This document shows, one piece after another, positions 7,363 to 16,167 of a stretch of DNA of 64,000 bases (the first letter of the stretch is position 1; each line of letters begins with the position of its first letter). This stretch comes from Aurantimonas endophytica. GTDB taxonomy: Bacteria; Pseudomonadota; Alphaproteobacteria; Rhizobiales; Rhizobiaceae. The position numbers were made by a program, and so were the translations under genes. The notes below the pieces were generated by a model, which searched no databases, had not been told where the DNA came from, and worked only from the letters and a program-made list of their open reading frames with translations. The DNA lies in assembly GCF_014196845.1 (NCBI RefSeq), contig NZ_JACIEM010000007.1, forward strand, positions 124,001 to 188,000. Direction: 5' to 3'.

Positions 7363-9501
7363 CTACCGTGGTGGTTTGTTCCCCGCCATTGGTGCAAACC
7401 CTGAGTTCGGTTCAGGCCACTCCTCCGGGAATCGCGATACCTCGCCAACCGGCGGGGCCGACAAGGGCATCGTTGCGCTGACAGTCACGCCCTTCCGACC
7501 ACCTGTCACCGACAGCTCGCCTCCGAGTTGCCGGACCCGAGCCTGCATGCCGGGAATACCCACACCAAGCTTTGGTCGGGAGGCCGAGGACGACATTTGC
7601 GGCAACCCGACTCCGTCGTCCGCTACGCGCAGGCGAAGCATGTTGCCTTCGGTACGGGCGTCGACGGTAATCCGGGTCGCCCGGGCGTGACGGCGGACGT
7701 TCGCCAGGCACTCCTGCGTCACCCGGAGAGCCGCCCAGCACACCTGGGCGTCGGCCGCGTCGATGGTCAGATCGATGCGCGCGCGGACCGTCAGTCCTGC
7801 CCGGCGCGCGAAGCCATGGACGAAGTCGCGCAGTGTGAGCGCCAGCCCGTCGCGTTGGAGATCGGGGGGATAGAGCAGGAACGACAGCGTCCTGATCTCC
7901 CGCTGCGCCTCGTCGATGTTCGTCCCGACACTGCCCAAGGCCGCATCGATGTCGGGGTGCTCGACGGCCAATACGTGTGCGCGGGCCAGGCAAAGTCCCG
8001 CAGCAGTGAGATGCTGGGTCGTGGAATCGTGGAGCTCGACGCCAATTCGTTGTCGCTCCTCGACCTGGAGGTGCAGGAGGCGATCGGCGGTCTCGGCGAG
8101 ATCCCGCTTCGTGATGATGAGATCGGTGATGTCCTCATGGGCAACGACGACATGTACCGCTCCCTCGTGCCTGAACCTCGCCGCCCGCAGCAGGAACCAG
8201 CGATCACCGCAGGGATATTGCGTCCCGAACTCCAAACGCTCGCCGGACAGGAGGGCGGAAAGGCCATCGGCGACCAGTAGGGCAGCCTTCTCGTTGGGCC
8301 CCGCAGAACGGCAGACATCGACGTAGTTGAGGCCGACGCCGTGTCCGGGCGAGGTGTATTCGTTACGCTTCGCGAAGCTGTGCCATGCCCGATTTACCGA
8401 GATTACCGTTCCGCTGGCGTCCAAAATAGCGATATGAGCCGAAAGCGCGTCGAGCGATGCCTTGAGCAGGCCCTTGGCGCGCCGTTCCTCGCCCTTATGA
8501 ACGAGGAGCTGGCCAGATAAGACGCTGAGTGCAGCCTCGGCCTGGCGCGCCGTGAATACGGTTGCCAATCCTCCGGCTATCATCAACAGGGCCGCGGGCG
8601 CTATCATCTGCCAGAGCGCGCCGACCAAGGGTGCCCGGAGATCCGCGAGCGGCATCGCGACGGTCGTTGTCCAATTCGTCGCCCCCGAACGGCGGAATGC
8701 AATTAGGACGGGGACACCCCGGTCGTCCACAGCCTCGACCGCTCCTTCGATCGTGCTGGCGGGGCCAGCGTCGGTCAGGTGCGCGACCAGCTCGGCAGGG
8801 GCCTCAATGTCGAACCCTTTCTGCCCGTCGCGTTCGGTCGCGATCGGCAGGAACTTGCGGTCGTACAGGCCCTTTGTCCAGCCAACGGGGACCGCTTGGT
8901 CGGCCAAGATCTGACTGAGCCGAGCCTGCGAAAGGAATGTCGTGATGAAGCCCGTCATCCGCCCTTCCGCGTCGTCGAGCCGCAGGCTCAGGGCAATGAC
9001 CGTTTCCCCTTTCACCAAGCCTAGCATGCGGCCGGAGACGCTCCACCGCCGGTCCCGGATCCGGTCGAGTTGCTCCTGATAGTTCGCGAAGTCCGTGTGA
9101 CGCGGCAGCGTCGTCCCAAACGGACGCAGAGTATTGACGAGTTGCCGCTCGAGATCGTTGAGGTTTAGCCACGAGCCCTCAGGAACAGGCGTTGCCTTGA
9201 ACTGGTCGTAAACTGCTTTGGCATCGCTCGATAGCAACGCCGGAGACTTCGACAGTCCCTTTAGGAGGTAATTTAGCGCAGCCACTTCCTGATCGAGAGC
9301 GAAGGACAGCGCTACTGAAGCTTGGCCGGCACGGTGCCGGATCTCATCTTGCTCCGCAATCACGCGTGAGACCAAGAGGATCGCCGCGAGGACGCAGGCG
9401 ACGAGGACTATGGCGGTGAACACCAAGGCGACCTGCCCCCCCAAGCGGGGCAGCGAACCCTTAAACGCTCGCCGGGACGATGGGGCGGCGCCCTCCATCA
9501 T
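7363..9501 (-). CDS. Membrane sensor histidine kinase (HisKA_3, NarX/DesK type)
   Basis: About 712 aa from the chosen start. Order: cytoplasmic tail, TM1 (VALVFTAIVLVACVLAAILLV), a ~270-residue extracytoplasmic sensor region, TM2 (MIAPAALLMIAGGLATVF), a PAS-like domain (IAILDASGTVISVNRAWHSF), a HisKA_3 dimerisation box with phospho-His at about residue 490 (ERQRIGVELHDSTTQHL), and a HATPase with N-box ECLANVRRHA and G1 DDGVGLP. The start is uncertain: MMEGAAPSSRR directly before TM1 is preferred, but the frame stays open to 9648 and no candidate has a strong ribosome-binding site. It pairs with the LuxR-type regulator just downstream. The ligand is unknown; position among sulfatases suggests a sulfated or sulfur-related cue. 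Confidence 0.9.
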   Translation of the reverse strand: MMEGAAPSSRRAFKGSLPRLGGQVALVFTAIVLVACVLAAILLVSRVIAEQDEIRHRAGQASVALSFALDQEVAALNYLLKGLSKSPALLSSDAKAVYDQFKATPVPEGSWLNLNDLERQLVNTLRPFGTTLPRHTDFANYQEQLDRIRDRRWSVSGRMLGLVKGETVIALSLRLDDAEGRMTGFITTFLSQARLSQILADQAVPVGWTKGLYDRKFLPIATERDGQKGFDIEAPAELVAHLTDAGPASTIEGAVEAVDDRGVPVLIAFRRSGATNWTTTVAMPLADLRAPLVGALWQMIAPAALLMIAGGLATVFTARQAEAALSVLSGQLLVHKGEERRAKGLLKASLDALSAHIAILDASGTVISVNRAWHSFAKRNEYTSPGHGVGLNYVDVCRSAGPNEKAALLVADGLSALLSGERLEFGTQYPCGDRWFLLRAARFRHEGAVHVVVAHEDITDLIITKRDLAETADRLLHLQVEERQRIGVELHDSTTQHLTAAGLCLARAHVLAVEHPDIDAALGSVGTNIDEAQREIRTLSFLLYPPDLQRDGLALTLRDFVHGFARRAGLTVRARIDLTIDAADAQVCWAALRVTQECLANVRRHARATRITVDARTEGNMLRLRVADDGVGLPQMSSSASRPKLGVGIPGMQARVRQLGGELSVTGGRKGVTVSATMPLSAPPVGEVSRFPEEWPEPNSGFAPMAGNKPPR

Positions 9502-9738
9502 GCAATCGACACCCAGCCGCAGGGCCAACGCAACGGACACTGGGGGCGCGACTGGAACCCACAACATCTCGAACCAGGTTAAACCCTCGCCCGACGCCTG
9601 TCGATCACCCGTCCAGACAAGAGTTAATTCTCTTTCAACGCGTTGCATTCGATGCCGCGGCGGGCGGCCGGACTGACCGGCAGTGGTTCGGCGACCCGTT
9701 CAGCGCAGGCTCAGGTCTCAGGGTCTACCCGCGCGACC

Positions 9739-9758
9739 CTCAGGATTTTCCCGACTGG
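9739..9758 (+). promoter_or_regulatory. Weak operator-like copy D (upstream of alkylsulfatase)
   Basis: The stretch CTCAGGATTTTCCCGACTGG matches the 22932 copy at about 14 of 20 positions, keeping the CTC, GG, TTTTCCC and final G. It lies in the divergent gap between the kinase and the alkylsulfatase, about 275 bases before the alkylsulfatase start. This is the weakest of the four copies. Confidence 0.3.
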
Positions 9759-10033
9759 TTTTCCGTTGGGAAGCCGAACGATACTGCCAGGCATAGCCGC
9801 CAGGAGAAGCACCCATCTGGCGGATGCGGATCTACCAGGCGCGCCAACGATGCGTAGTCGCCTCCTCCGATACTCGCTTGCGCCCCTTTTACGGCATGGG
9901 GCGCCGCGGCCGTAGTCTAGAGCGATCCGCTGCCCTCATGGAACGACGGTCCGGCAAAGCAGACAGACTTCGGCTCCGTCACGAAAGGCTGAGGAACGAC
10001 GCCAACACGCGAAACGACAGAAGGGAAATTCAA

Positions 10034-12019
10034 ATGCGGAAATCCTATCTCTCCAGCATCTCGGCGATCGCGATTTTGGCTACCGGGCTTGCAAGCCCGG
10101 CACTCGGTCAGGATCAGGACGCTCGGAAGGATGCAACCGCGGCAACCACGGCTGCCAACGCGGAACTTCTGAACGAGCTGCCGTTTGACGACACTTCCGA
10201 TTTCGAAAACGCCAAGCGTGGTTTGATCGCTCCTTTGCCGACCGACATGATTGAGGGGCAGGACGGGAACGCCGTCTGGAATCCGCAGCAATACGACTTC
10301 ATAACGGAGGGTGGCGAAGCGCCGGACACTGTAAATCCTAGCCTCTGGCGTCAGTCGCAACTGATCAACATCAGCGGTCTCTTCGAGGTAGTGCCGGACG
10401 GCATCTACCAAATCCGCAACCTCGATCTGTCGAACATGACAATCCTCGAGGGCGAGGAAGGGATTACCGTGGTCGATCCTCTCGTCTCCGAGGAGACGGC
10501 AAGGGTCGCCTTAGAACTCTACTACGAGCATCGAGGCCGGAAGCCGGTGAAGGCGGTGATCTACACCCACAGCCACGTCGACCACTACGGTGGCGTGCGA
10601 GGTGTCGTCGACGAAGCCGACGTGGAGTCGGGCGATGTCAAGATTTACGCGCCCGAGGGCTTCCTCGAAGCGGCGGTGGCCGAGAACGTATTCGCTGGCA
10701 ACGCTATGAGCCGCCGGGCAAGCTACATGTATGGCAACCTGCTGCCCGCTGACGAGAAGGGCCAGGTGGGTGCCGGCCTCGGCACCACTACCTCCGCGGG
10801 CACGGTCACGTTGATCCCACCCACGGACATCATCTCGGAGACGGGCCACACTGAGACGATCGACGGCCTTACCTACGAGTTCCTCATGGCGCCGGGCTCA
10901 GAGGCGCCCGCGGAGATGCTTTGGTACGTCCGGGAGTACAAAGCGATCGAGGCGGCCGAGGACGTTACGCACACACTGCACAACACGTATTCGTTGCGCG
11001 GCGCCAAGATCCGCGAGCCGCTGCCCTGGTCCAAGTACATCAACACCGCGCTGCAAATGTGGGGCGACGAGGCTGAGGTAATCTTCGCACAGCACCACTG
11101 GCCGACCTGGGGCAACGAGAACGTCGTCGAACTTATGGAGAGCCAGCGCGATCTCTACCGCTACATCAATGACCAGACGCTTCACATGGTCAACCAAGGA
11201 ATGACCATGCGGGAGATCGCGGATGCGTTCGAGCTGCCCGAGAGCCTCGCCAACGTCTGGGCGAACCGCGGCTACTACGGCTCAATTTACCACAATGTCG
11301 CTGCTACTTACGTCCTTTATCTTGGCTGGTTCTCGGGCAACCCGGCGACCCTCCACGAATTGCCGCCGGAGGAAGCGAGTCAAAAATACGTCGAGTTCAT
11401 GGGTGGCGCTGATGCGATCATCGAGAAGGCCAAGCAGTCCTATGAACAGGGAGAATATCGCTGGGTGGCACAGGTCCTCAATCACGTCGTCTTCGCCGAC
11501 CCCGACAACCAGGCAGCTAAGGACCTCGAGGCTGACGCGCTCGAGCAGCTTGGCTACCAGGCCGAGTCGGGGCCGTGGCGGAACTTCTACTTGACCGGGG
11601 CCAAGGAGCTGCGAGACGGCGTCGAGGAGCTGCCAACGCCGAACACGGCAAGTCCGGACACGGTTCGCGCTATGACACCGGAAATGTTCTTCGACTATCT
11701 GAGCATCCGCCTCGACAGCGGGGCGGCGGCCAATGCCGAGATCACGCTGAACGTCGACCTCGGCAACGAGGGCGGGCAGTACGTCCTCGAGTTGCAGAAC
11801 GGTGTGCTCAACAACACCGCCGACACGCAAGCCGATGATGCGGACGCGACCTTGACGCTGTCGCGCGACACGCTGAACCGGATGATTCTTGGCGAGGCGA
11901 CAGCACCGGATCTCGTCAGCTCGGGCGACATTCAGCTCGAGGGCGAAGCCACCAAGCTCGAGGAACTAGTATCCTATCTCGGCACGTTCGAGTTCTGGTT
12001 CGGTATCGTAACGCCCTAG
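10034..12019 (+). CDS. Secreted alkylsulfatase, SdsA1-like (type III, MBL fold)
   Basis: A 661-aa protein that would hydrolyse linear alkyl sulfates such as SDS to an alcohol and sulfate. It has a signal peptide (MRKSYLSSISAIAILATGLA...), then a metallo-beta-lactamase domain with the zinc motif THSHVDHYGG at residues 178-187 and a further metal-binding segment around IFAQHHWPTWG. A helical dimerisation region follows, then a C-terminal SCP2-like domain (NAEITLNVDLGNEGGQYVLEL...). Length and order match the SdsA1 family. I chose the ATG at 10034 because it begins the signal peptide and has AAGGGA upstream; the frame is open from 9824. It is divergent from the two-component pair and may be its target. 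Confidence 0.93.
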   Translation: MRKSYLSSISAIAILATGLASPALGQDQDARKDATAATTAANAELLNELPFDDTSDFENAKRGLIAPLPTDMIEGQDGNAVWNPQQYDFITEGGEAPDTVNPSLWRQSQLINISGLFEVVPDGIYQIRNLDLSNMTILEGEEGITVVDPLVSEETARVALELYYEHRGRKPVKAVIYTHSHVDHYGGVRGVVDEADVESGDVKIYAPEGFLEAAVAENVFAGNAMSRRASYMYGNLLPADEKGQVGAGLGTTTSAGTVTLIPPTDIISETGHTETIDGLTYEFLMAPGSEAPAEMLWYVREYKAIEAAEDVTHTLHNTYSLRGAKIREPLPWSKYINTALQMWGDEAEVIFAQHHWPTWGNENVVELMESQRDLYRYINDQTLHMVNQGMTMREIADAFELPESLANVWANRGYYGSIYHNVAATYVLYLGWFSGNPATLHELPPEEASQKYVEFMGGADAIIEKAKQSYEQGEYRWVAQVLNHVVFADPDNQAAKDLEADALEQLGYQAESGPWRNFYLTGAKELRDGVEELPTPNTASPDTVRAMTPEMFFDYLSIRLDSGAAANAEITLNVDLGNEGGQYVLELQNGVLNNTADTQADDADATLTLSRDTLNRMILGEATAPDLVSSGDIQLEGEATKLEELVSYLGTFEFWFGIVTP

Positions 12020-12030
12020 GCGTCGCCAGT

Positions 12031-12069
12031 TGGCCTGCTTCCGCGGCTGTTGCTGCCGGAAGCAGGCCA
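12031..12069. terminator. Perfect 13-bp hairpin after the alkylsulfatase
   Basis: TGGCCTGCTTCCG and its exact reverse complement are separated by 13 bases and begin 11 bases after the alkylsulfatase stop. No T-tract follows, so it is a candidate factor-assisted terminator or mRNA 3' stabiliser rather than a textbook intrinsic terminator. Confidence 0.5.
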
Positions 12070-12197
12070 CGAGGCCCACCTGGCACAAAGGATAGCCGGA
12101 AGGGAAAAATCCGTCGACCCTTGGGCCGTGTCGGCTTGGATGGGAGCACGCCTCAATCGGATGTGAGAAGCGGCGGACCTGAAACGGGGGAAGTTTG

Positions 12198-13091
12198 ATG
12201 CATCATCTTATGCGACGGCTCACCGGAGGATTGGCGATCTACGCCATTATGGCCGTCTCAGGTGTGGCGGCTCTTGCTGCGGACGTACCTACAGTCCCGC
12301 CCGCTGACGGCCCGGTGCCCACGGCCTCTTCATGGAGCTTTCGCTTCGTGCCGTATGGCTGGGTCATCGCCATGGACGGTACGCAGACGGTGCGGGGACG
12401 TTCGGTGAGCGTTGATGCGAGCTTCATCGACATCCTAGAGAAGAGCGACAGCCTTCTGGCCTTGATGGGCACCTTCGAGGCGCGCCGGGGCCCGCTCGCC
12501 TTCTACAGCGACGTGGTCTGGACCAAGATCGGCGTGGAGAGCAGCAATGTCCGCAACCGGGCGCCGGCGCCCGGCGTGGCCGGAGAACTCGGTACGTCCG
12601 TCAGCCTCGACATCGAGATGGCCATCGTCGAGGGAGGGGTCGCGTATGAGGTAGCCCGCTCGGGCGGACTGGCACTCGATGTCCTTGGCGGGGCCCGGTA
12701 TTGGCATCAAGAGGCTGCCGTCTCCTCTGAGATTTCCGCCTCGGTGGATGTCGGGGACCTGGAGCTTTCCGGTTCCCGGGCTTTTGCCCGCTCCGGATCC
12801 GTAGACTGGATCGATCCGGTGATCGGCGCCCGCGTGCGCCATGAGGTGGCGCCGGGGCATGAACTCTTCCTGCGCGGGGACATCGGCGGCTTCGGCGTCG
12901 GCAGCGACTTCTCCTGGCAGGCTGTCGGCGGCTACGGCTTCGAGTTCGGCACCTATCAGGGAGTAACGTTTTCTGGTGTGCTCGGTTACCGGGCGCTCTC
13001 CGTGGACTACTCCGAGGGACAGGGACCGGAGCGGTACGAGTTCGACATGCTCCAGCATGGAACGATCCTGGGCATCAGCGCCCGATTTTGA
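12198..13091 (+). CDS. Outer-membrane beta-barrel protein
   Basis: A 297-aa exported protein. A signal peptide (MHHLMRRLTGGLAIYAIMAVSGVAALAA) precedes a chain of alternating hydrophobic/polar strands rich in Gly and aromatic residues. It ends in phenylalanine (GTILGISARF), the usual C-terminal signature of a beta-barrel recognised by BAM. The ATG at 12198 has GGGGGAAG just upstream; an in-frame TTG lies directly before it. Neighbours are the alkylsulfatase upstream and exported DUF proteins downstream. Ligand and function are unknown; a porin or surface-adhesin-like barrel is possible. Confidence 0.8.
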   Translation: MHHLMRRLTGGLAIYAIMAVSGVAALAADVPTVPPADGPVPTASSWSFRFVPYGWVIAMDGTQTVRGRSVSVDASFIDILEKSDSLLALMGTFEARRGPLAFYSDVVWTKIGVESSNVRNRAPAPGVAGELGTSVSLDIEMAIVEGGVAYEVARSGGLALDVLGGARYWHQEAAVSSEISASVDVGDLELSGSRAFARSGSVDWIDPVIGARVRHEVAPGHELFLRGDIGGFGVGSDFSWQAVGGYGFEFGTYQGVTFSGVLGYRALSVDYSEGQGPERYEFDMLQHGTILGISARF

Positions 13092-13381
13092 TGCCCGTTC
13101 GGACTACAGCCGCATCCGAGGCGGACCCCGATCAGCCACCGAGCAGGACTGCCACCCCTACGCGAGATCGAATGGCTTCTTGCGTTCACTCAAGGGCGAA
13201 ACTGAAACCCGAGCGGAGCGGCACAGGCGGCAACCGCGATTAGTACTGGAAACGCCGCTGGAACAGGGCGCCACCACTAGGCGTCGATTCGGTAGGCGGG
13301 GCAGTCTAGGTCGACGGAGACTACGCAAGTCGGCATCTCGGATCCGCCGGCCAATAAGACATCGGCACAGGAGACAACGAG

Positions 13382-14203
13382 ATGATGGATGTTACCAACG
13401 TTTCGACAGTGGTCAGACAGACGTGGCGAGGCATCATGACGGCCTTCAACACGGCAACAATAGCCTCGTTCTTTGTCTTGGTGGGCCTCTCCAGCGCAGC
13501 GAGGGCAGAGGATGGCCGTGCGTTGCTGAGAGATATGTCCGATTATATGGCGGATCAGCAGGCCTTCTCCTTCACCTACCGATCCAGCATCGGTGTCGTC
13601 ACCGAGGATTTCCAGAAGCTTCAATTCGTTAGCTCGGGAGCAGTGACCGTCAACCGTCCCGACAAGCTTTGCGCCACTCGTACGGGAGGCTTCGCGGACA
13701 TCGAGCTTCTCTTCGATGGCCGCACGTTGACCGTAGTCGGTAAGAATCTTGAGGCTTATGCGCAGTTCGAGGCCGAAGGTACATTGGACGACACGCTTGA
13801 CCTCCTTTACAATGCTGGCGCAAACGCGCCCGGCGCCGACATTGTCTCTTCCGACATTTACAGTCTGCTGATGAAGGATGCGTCTGGCGTAGAGCACGTG
13901 GCAAGCGCGAACGTTGGCGGCATCCCATGCGAGTACCTGACCATTCGCAAGAGTGACGTGGGCCTTCAAATCTGGATCGAAGTGGGGGAACGGCCGATAC
14001 CGCGCCGCTATGTGATCACCTCAAAGCACGTTTCCCAAGCTCCCGAGTACATCCTGGAGATCGACGAGTTCGGTTCGGGCACGTTGCTTGAAGCGGCCGA
14101 GTTCCGTTTTGAAGCAAACGAAGGAATGCGGAAGGTCGATATGAGCGCGCTGGTGGCGATAGACGGATTGCCCAACCCATCGGAAGCCGGAGACATTGAA
14201 TGA
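13382..14203 (+). CDS. DUF2092 family periplasmic protein
   Basis: A 273-aa exported protein with an uncleaved-looking polar N-terminus and then a signal segment (FNTATIASFFVLVGLSSAARA). The body resembles DUF2092 proteins: ALLRDMSDYMADQQAFSFTY near the start and a lipoprotein-carrier-like (LolA/LppX-type) strand pattern with LCATRTGG, LLFDGRTLTVVGKN and RRYVITSK. These proteins are predicted periplasmic and have no settled function; a lipid- or hydrophobic-ligand-binding fold is inference. Two adjacent ATGs (13382, 13385) follow a GGAG. Its stop overlaps the start of the next small gene (ATGA). Confidence 0.82.
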   Translation: MMDVTNVSTVVRQTWRGIMTAFNTATIASFFVLVGLSSAARAEDGRALLRDMSDYMADQQAFSFTYRSSIGVVTEDFQKLQFVSSGAVTVNRPDKLCATRTGGFADIELLFDGRTLTVVGKNLEAYAQFEAEGTLDDTLDLLYNAGANAPGADIVSSDIYSLLMKDASGVEHVASANVGGIPCEYLTIRKSDVGLQIWIEVGERPIPRRYVITSKHVSQAPEYILEIDEFGSGTLLEAAEFRFEANEGMRKVDMSALVAIDGLPNPSEAGDIE

Positions 14204-14544
14204 GCAAGCTGAGAAGGTGCCTATTTCTGCCACTTGCGTTCATGTTCGGGCTCGGCGATTTGGAGATCGATCGTAGTACTTCAGCCGGAATTGACGTGGC
14301 TATCGGCACGCCCGCCCAAGCCCGTATCGGGCGGCCGCTTACGCCGCTCTCGTACGCGGGTGTAGCTCGCCGGACAGCCCGTCGAACCATACGGCGTCAA
14401 ACGGCTCTGCCTGCTGGGTGTATCTACGGACCATATCGCGGTGGTTACTACTATAACTGCGGCGGCGATTATTACATTAAAAACGGCGGACTTTACGTTC
14501 AAGTGTTCGTTGATTGGCCTGGGCGGAAAGAGGAATCCGAATAG
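14200..14544 (+). CDS. Small secreted hypothetical protein
   Basis: A 114-aa protein overlapping the DUF2092 stop by four bases (ATGA), hence probably translated with it. The N-terminus MSKLRRCLFLPLAFMFGLG looks like a signal peptide. The mature part is basic, then Tyr/Gly-rich with two cysteines (CIYGPYRGGYYYNCGGDYYI) that could form a disulfide. I do not recognise a named family. The pairing suggests joint work in the periplasm with the DUF2092 protein. Confidence 0.7.
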   Translation: MSKLRRCLFLPLAFMFGLGDLEIDRSTSAGIDVAIGTPAQARIGRPLTPLSYAGVARRTARRTIRRQTALPAGCIYGPYRGGYYYNCGGDYYIKNGGLYVQVFVDWPGRKEESE

Positions 14545-14794
14545 CGGGAATGACCTGCATAGTTTATCCCCTCATGAGCCGACGGCCCTGCTTCTTGAGT
14601 TGCTGCGCCAACTGATCAAGGAAGGCTATTCGGGTCAAATTACATTGAGCCAGTTCCAGCGGTTCCAAGATGTCCGCGACCAACTGGAGAAGGACGGGTT
14701 CAAGTTCGGGCTGCCGTCAGGCAATTGAAGCATCGGTCGCAGACCGCCAGAGGCACAACCGGCGGCCTGCGAATCCCAGCAACGGAGAAGAGCC

Positions 14795-15787
14795 ATGTTC
14801 GACATCGGACGCACTATCGCCAAACTTGCAGCCGCGGGCGCTCTGATGCTCGCGTTGGCGTTTTCAGCAACTGCGCAGGATCTGCTATCCTGGAATGAGG
14901 GGACGGCCAAGAAGAGTATCGTGGATTTCGTCACCGCTGTGACGACCGACGGAGGCGCCGACTATGTCGAGCCGGCCAACCGCATCGCCGTTTTCGACAA
15001 TGACGGCACGCTGTGGAGCGAGCAGCCGATGTATGTGCAACTCGCCTTCGCACTGGACCGAGTAAAGACCCTCGCTCCCGACCATCCCGAATGGAAGGAA
15101 ACCGAGCCGTTCAAGTCGGTACTCGCCGGAGACATGAAGGGCGTGGCCGCATTCGGCATCAAGGGCCTGGTCGAGATCGTCGCCGCCACGCATTCGGGCA
15201 TGACCAGCGACGAGTTCACCGCTATCGCCAAGGATTGGATCGCGTCCGCGACGCACCCGACGACCGGCAAGCCCTATACGTCGATGATCTATCAGCCAAT
15301 GCGGGAACTCATCGACTATCTCAAGGCGAACGATTTCCGGGTTTTCATAGTGTCCGGCGGCGGCATAGAGTTCATGCGGCCCTGGACGGAAGTTACATAC
15401 GCCATCCCTCCCGAGAACGTCGTCGGCTCGTCCATCAAGACTAAATACGAGATGCATGATGGCAAGCCGGCCGTCGTGCGGCTCCCGGAGATCGAGTTCA
15501 TCGATGACGGCGCAGGCAAACCTGTCGGCATTCAGAAATTCATCGGCAAGCGCCCCATCGCGGCCTTCGGCAATTCGGACGGCGACTTCCAGATGCTGGA
15601 GTGGACAACCGGCGGAGAAGGCCGCCGCTTCGGGCTGATCGTTCACCATGACGATGCCGACCGCGACGTCGCCTACGACCGCGATTCGACGTTCGGCAAG
15701 CTCGACAGGGGCCTCGACGACGGCCCAAGGCAGGGCTGGACCATCGTCAGCATGAAGAACGACTGGAAGCAGGTGTTTCCGGAGTAG
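14795..15787 (+). CDS. Periplasmic HAD-superfamily phosphatase
   Basis: A 330-aa exported HAD hydrolase. A signal peptide (MFDIGRTIAKLAAAGALMLALAFSATAQ) precedes HAD motif I FDNDGTLW (nucleophile and acid/base Asp near residues 68 and 70), motif II VFIVSGGG, and motif IV AFGNSDGDFQML. This set matches exported HAD phosphatases of the serine-phosphatase-like type. The ATG at 14795 follows GGAGAAGAGCC. It lies among DUF2092, DUF3300 and DUF2950 genes, a combination I recall as recurring in proteobacterial genomes, sometimes with sulfatases. The substrate is unknown. Confidence 0.85.
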   Translation: MFDIGRTIAKLAAAGALMLALAFSATAQDLLSWNEGTAKKSIVDFVTAVTTDGGADYVEPANRIAVFDNDGTLWSEQPMYVQLAFALDRVKTLAPDHPEWKETEPFKSVLAGDMKGVAAFGIKGLVEIVAATHSGMTSDEFTAIAKDWIASATHPTTGKPYTSMIYQPMRELIDYLKANDFRVFIVSGGGIEFMRPWTEVTYAIPPENVVGSSIKTKYEMHDGKPAVVRLPEIEFIDDGAGKPVGIQKFIGKRPIAAFGNSDGDFQMLEWTTGGEGRRFGLIVHHDDADRDVAYDRDSTFGKLDRGLDDGPRQGWTIVSMKNDWKQVFPE

Positions 15788-16167
15788 GGCGTGGAATAAG
15801 GCTTGAATGCAGGAAAGTTGCGCTGACGTCGTTGCGGTTGTCGTGCCGGCGAACGACCAGATGTGGTTGGCCAGCCGCCGCCGCTCGATATTCTGGCGAG
15901 GATGCCGGAGGGAAAGGAGATCTATGGAGATTTGAAAAATTCATACGAAGAAACCTATCTCTCGACGAAAGTCGAACCTTTGTGTGTAGTGGAATTGGCG
16001 CGCAAAATCGCAGTACGGTATTGAGAAATCGTGATGTGGCGGCGATGTATCGCTGTGCGTGTCCAATAGTTTACCGCGGGGATGAAGTTACCCGCTGATT
16101 GTTTTAAATTTATTCAGAACCTCGGGGAGGTTGTTTAGGATCAGCGTGGACCGCAGAGGAGGCAACG
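15788..16167. other. Intergenic region, no gene seen
   Basis: About 380 bases between the HAD phosphatase and DUF3300 genes, visibly more AT-rich in its second half. It probably carries the DUF3300 promoter. A palindrome AACCTCGGGGAGGTT at about 16118-16132 shares only the CTCGGGG half of the cluster's operator-like element. Confidence 0.4.

Noticed and set aside
14441-14728. A 95-aa plus-strand frame after the small secreted protein
   Set aside because: Its second half looks protein-like (a helical EPTALLLELLRQLIKEGYSG segment), but the only good start lies inside the previous gene; possible remnant, too weak to list.
16118-16132. AACCTCGGGGAGGTT palindrome before DUF3300 as a fifth operator copy
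   Set aside because: Only the CTCGGGG half agrees; the TTTTCCCC half and ATAG tail are missing.
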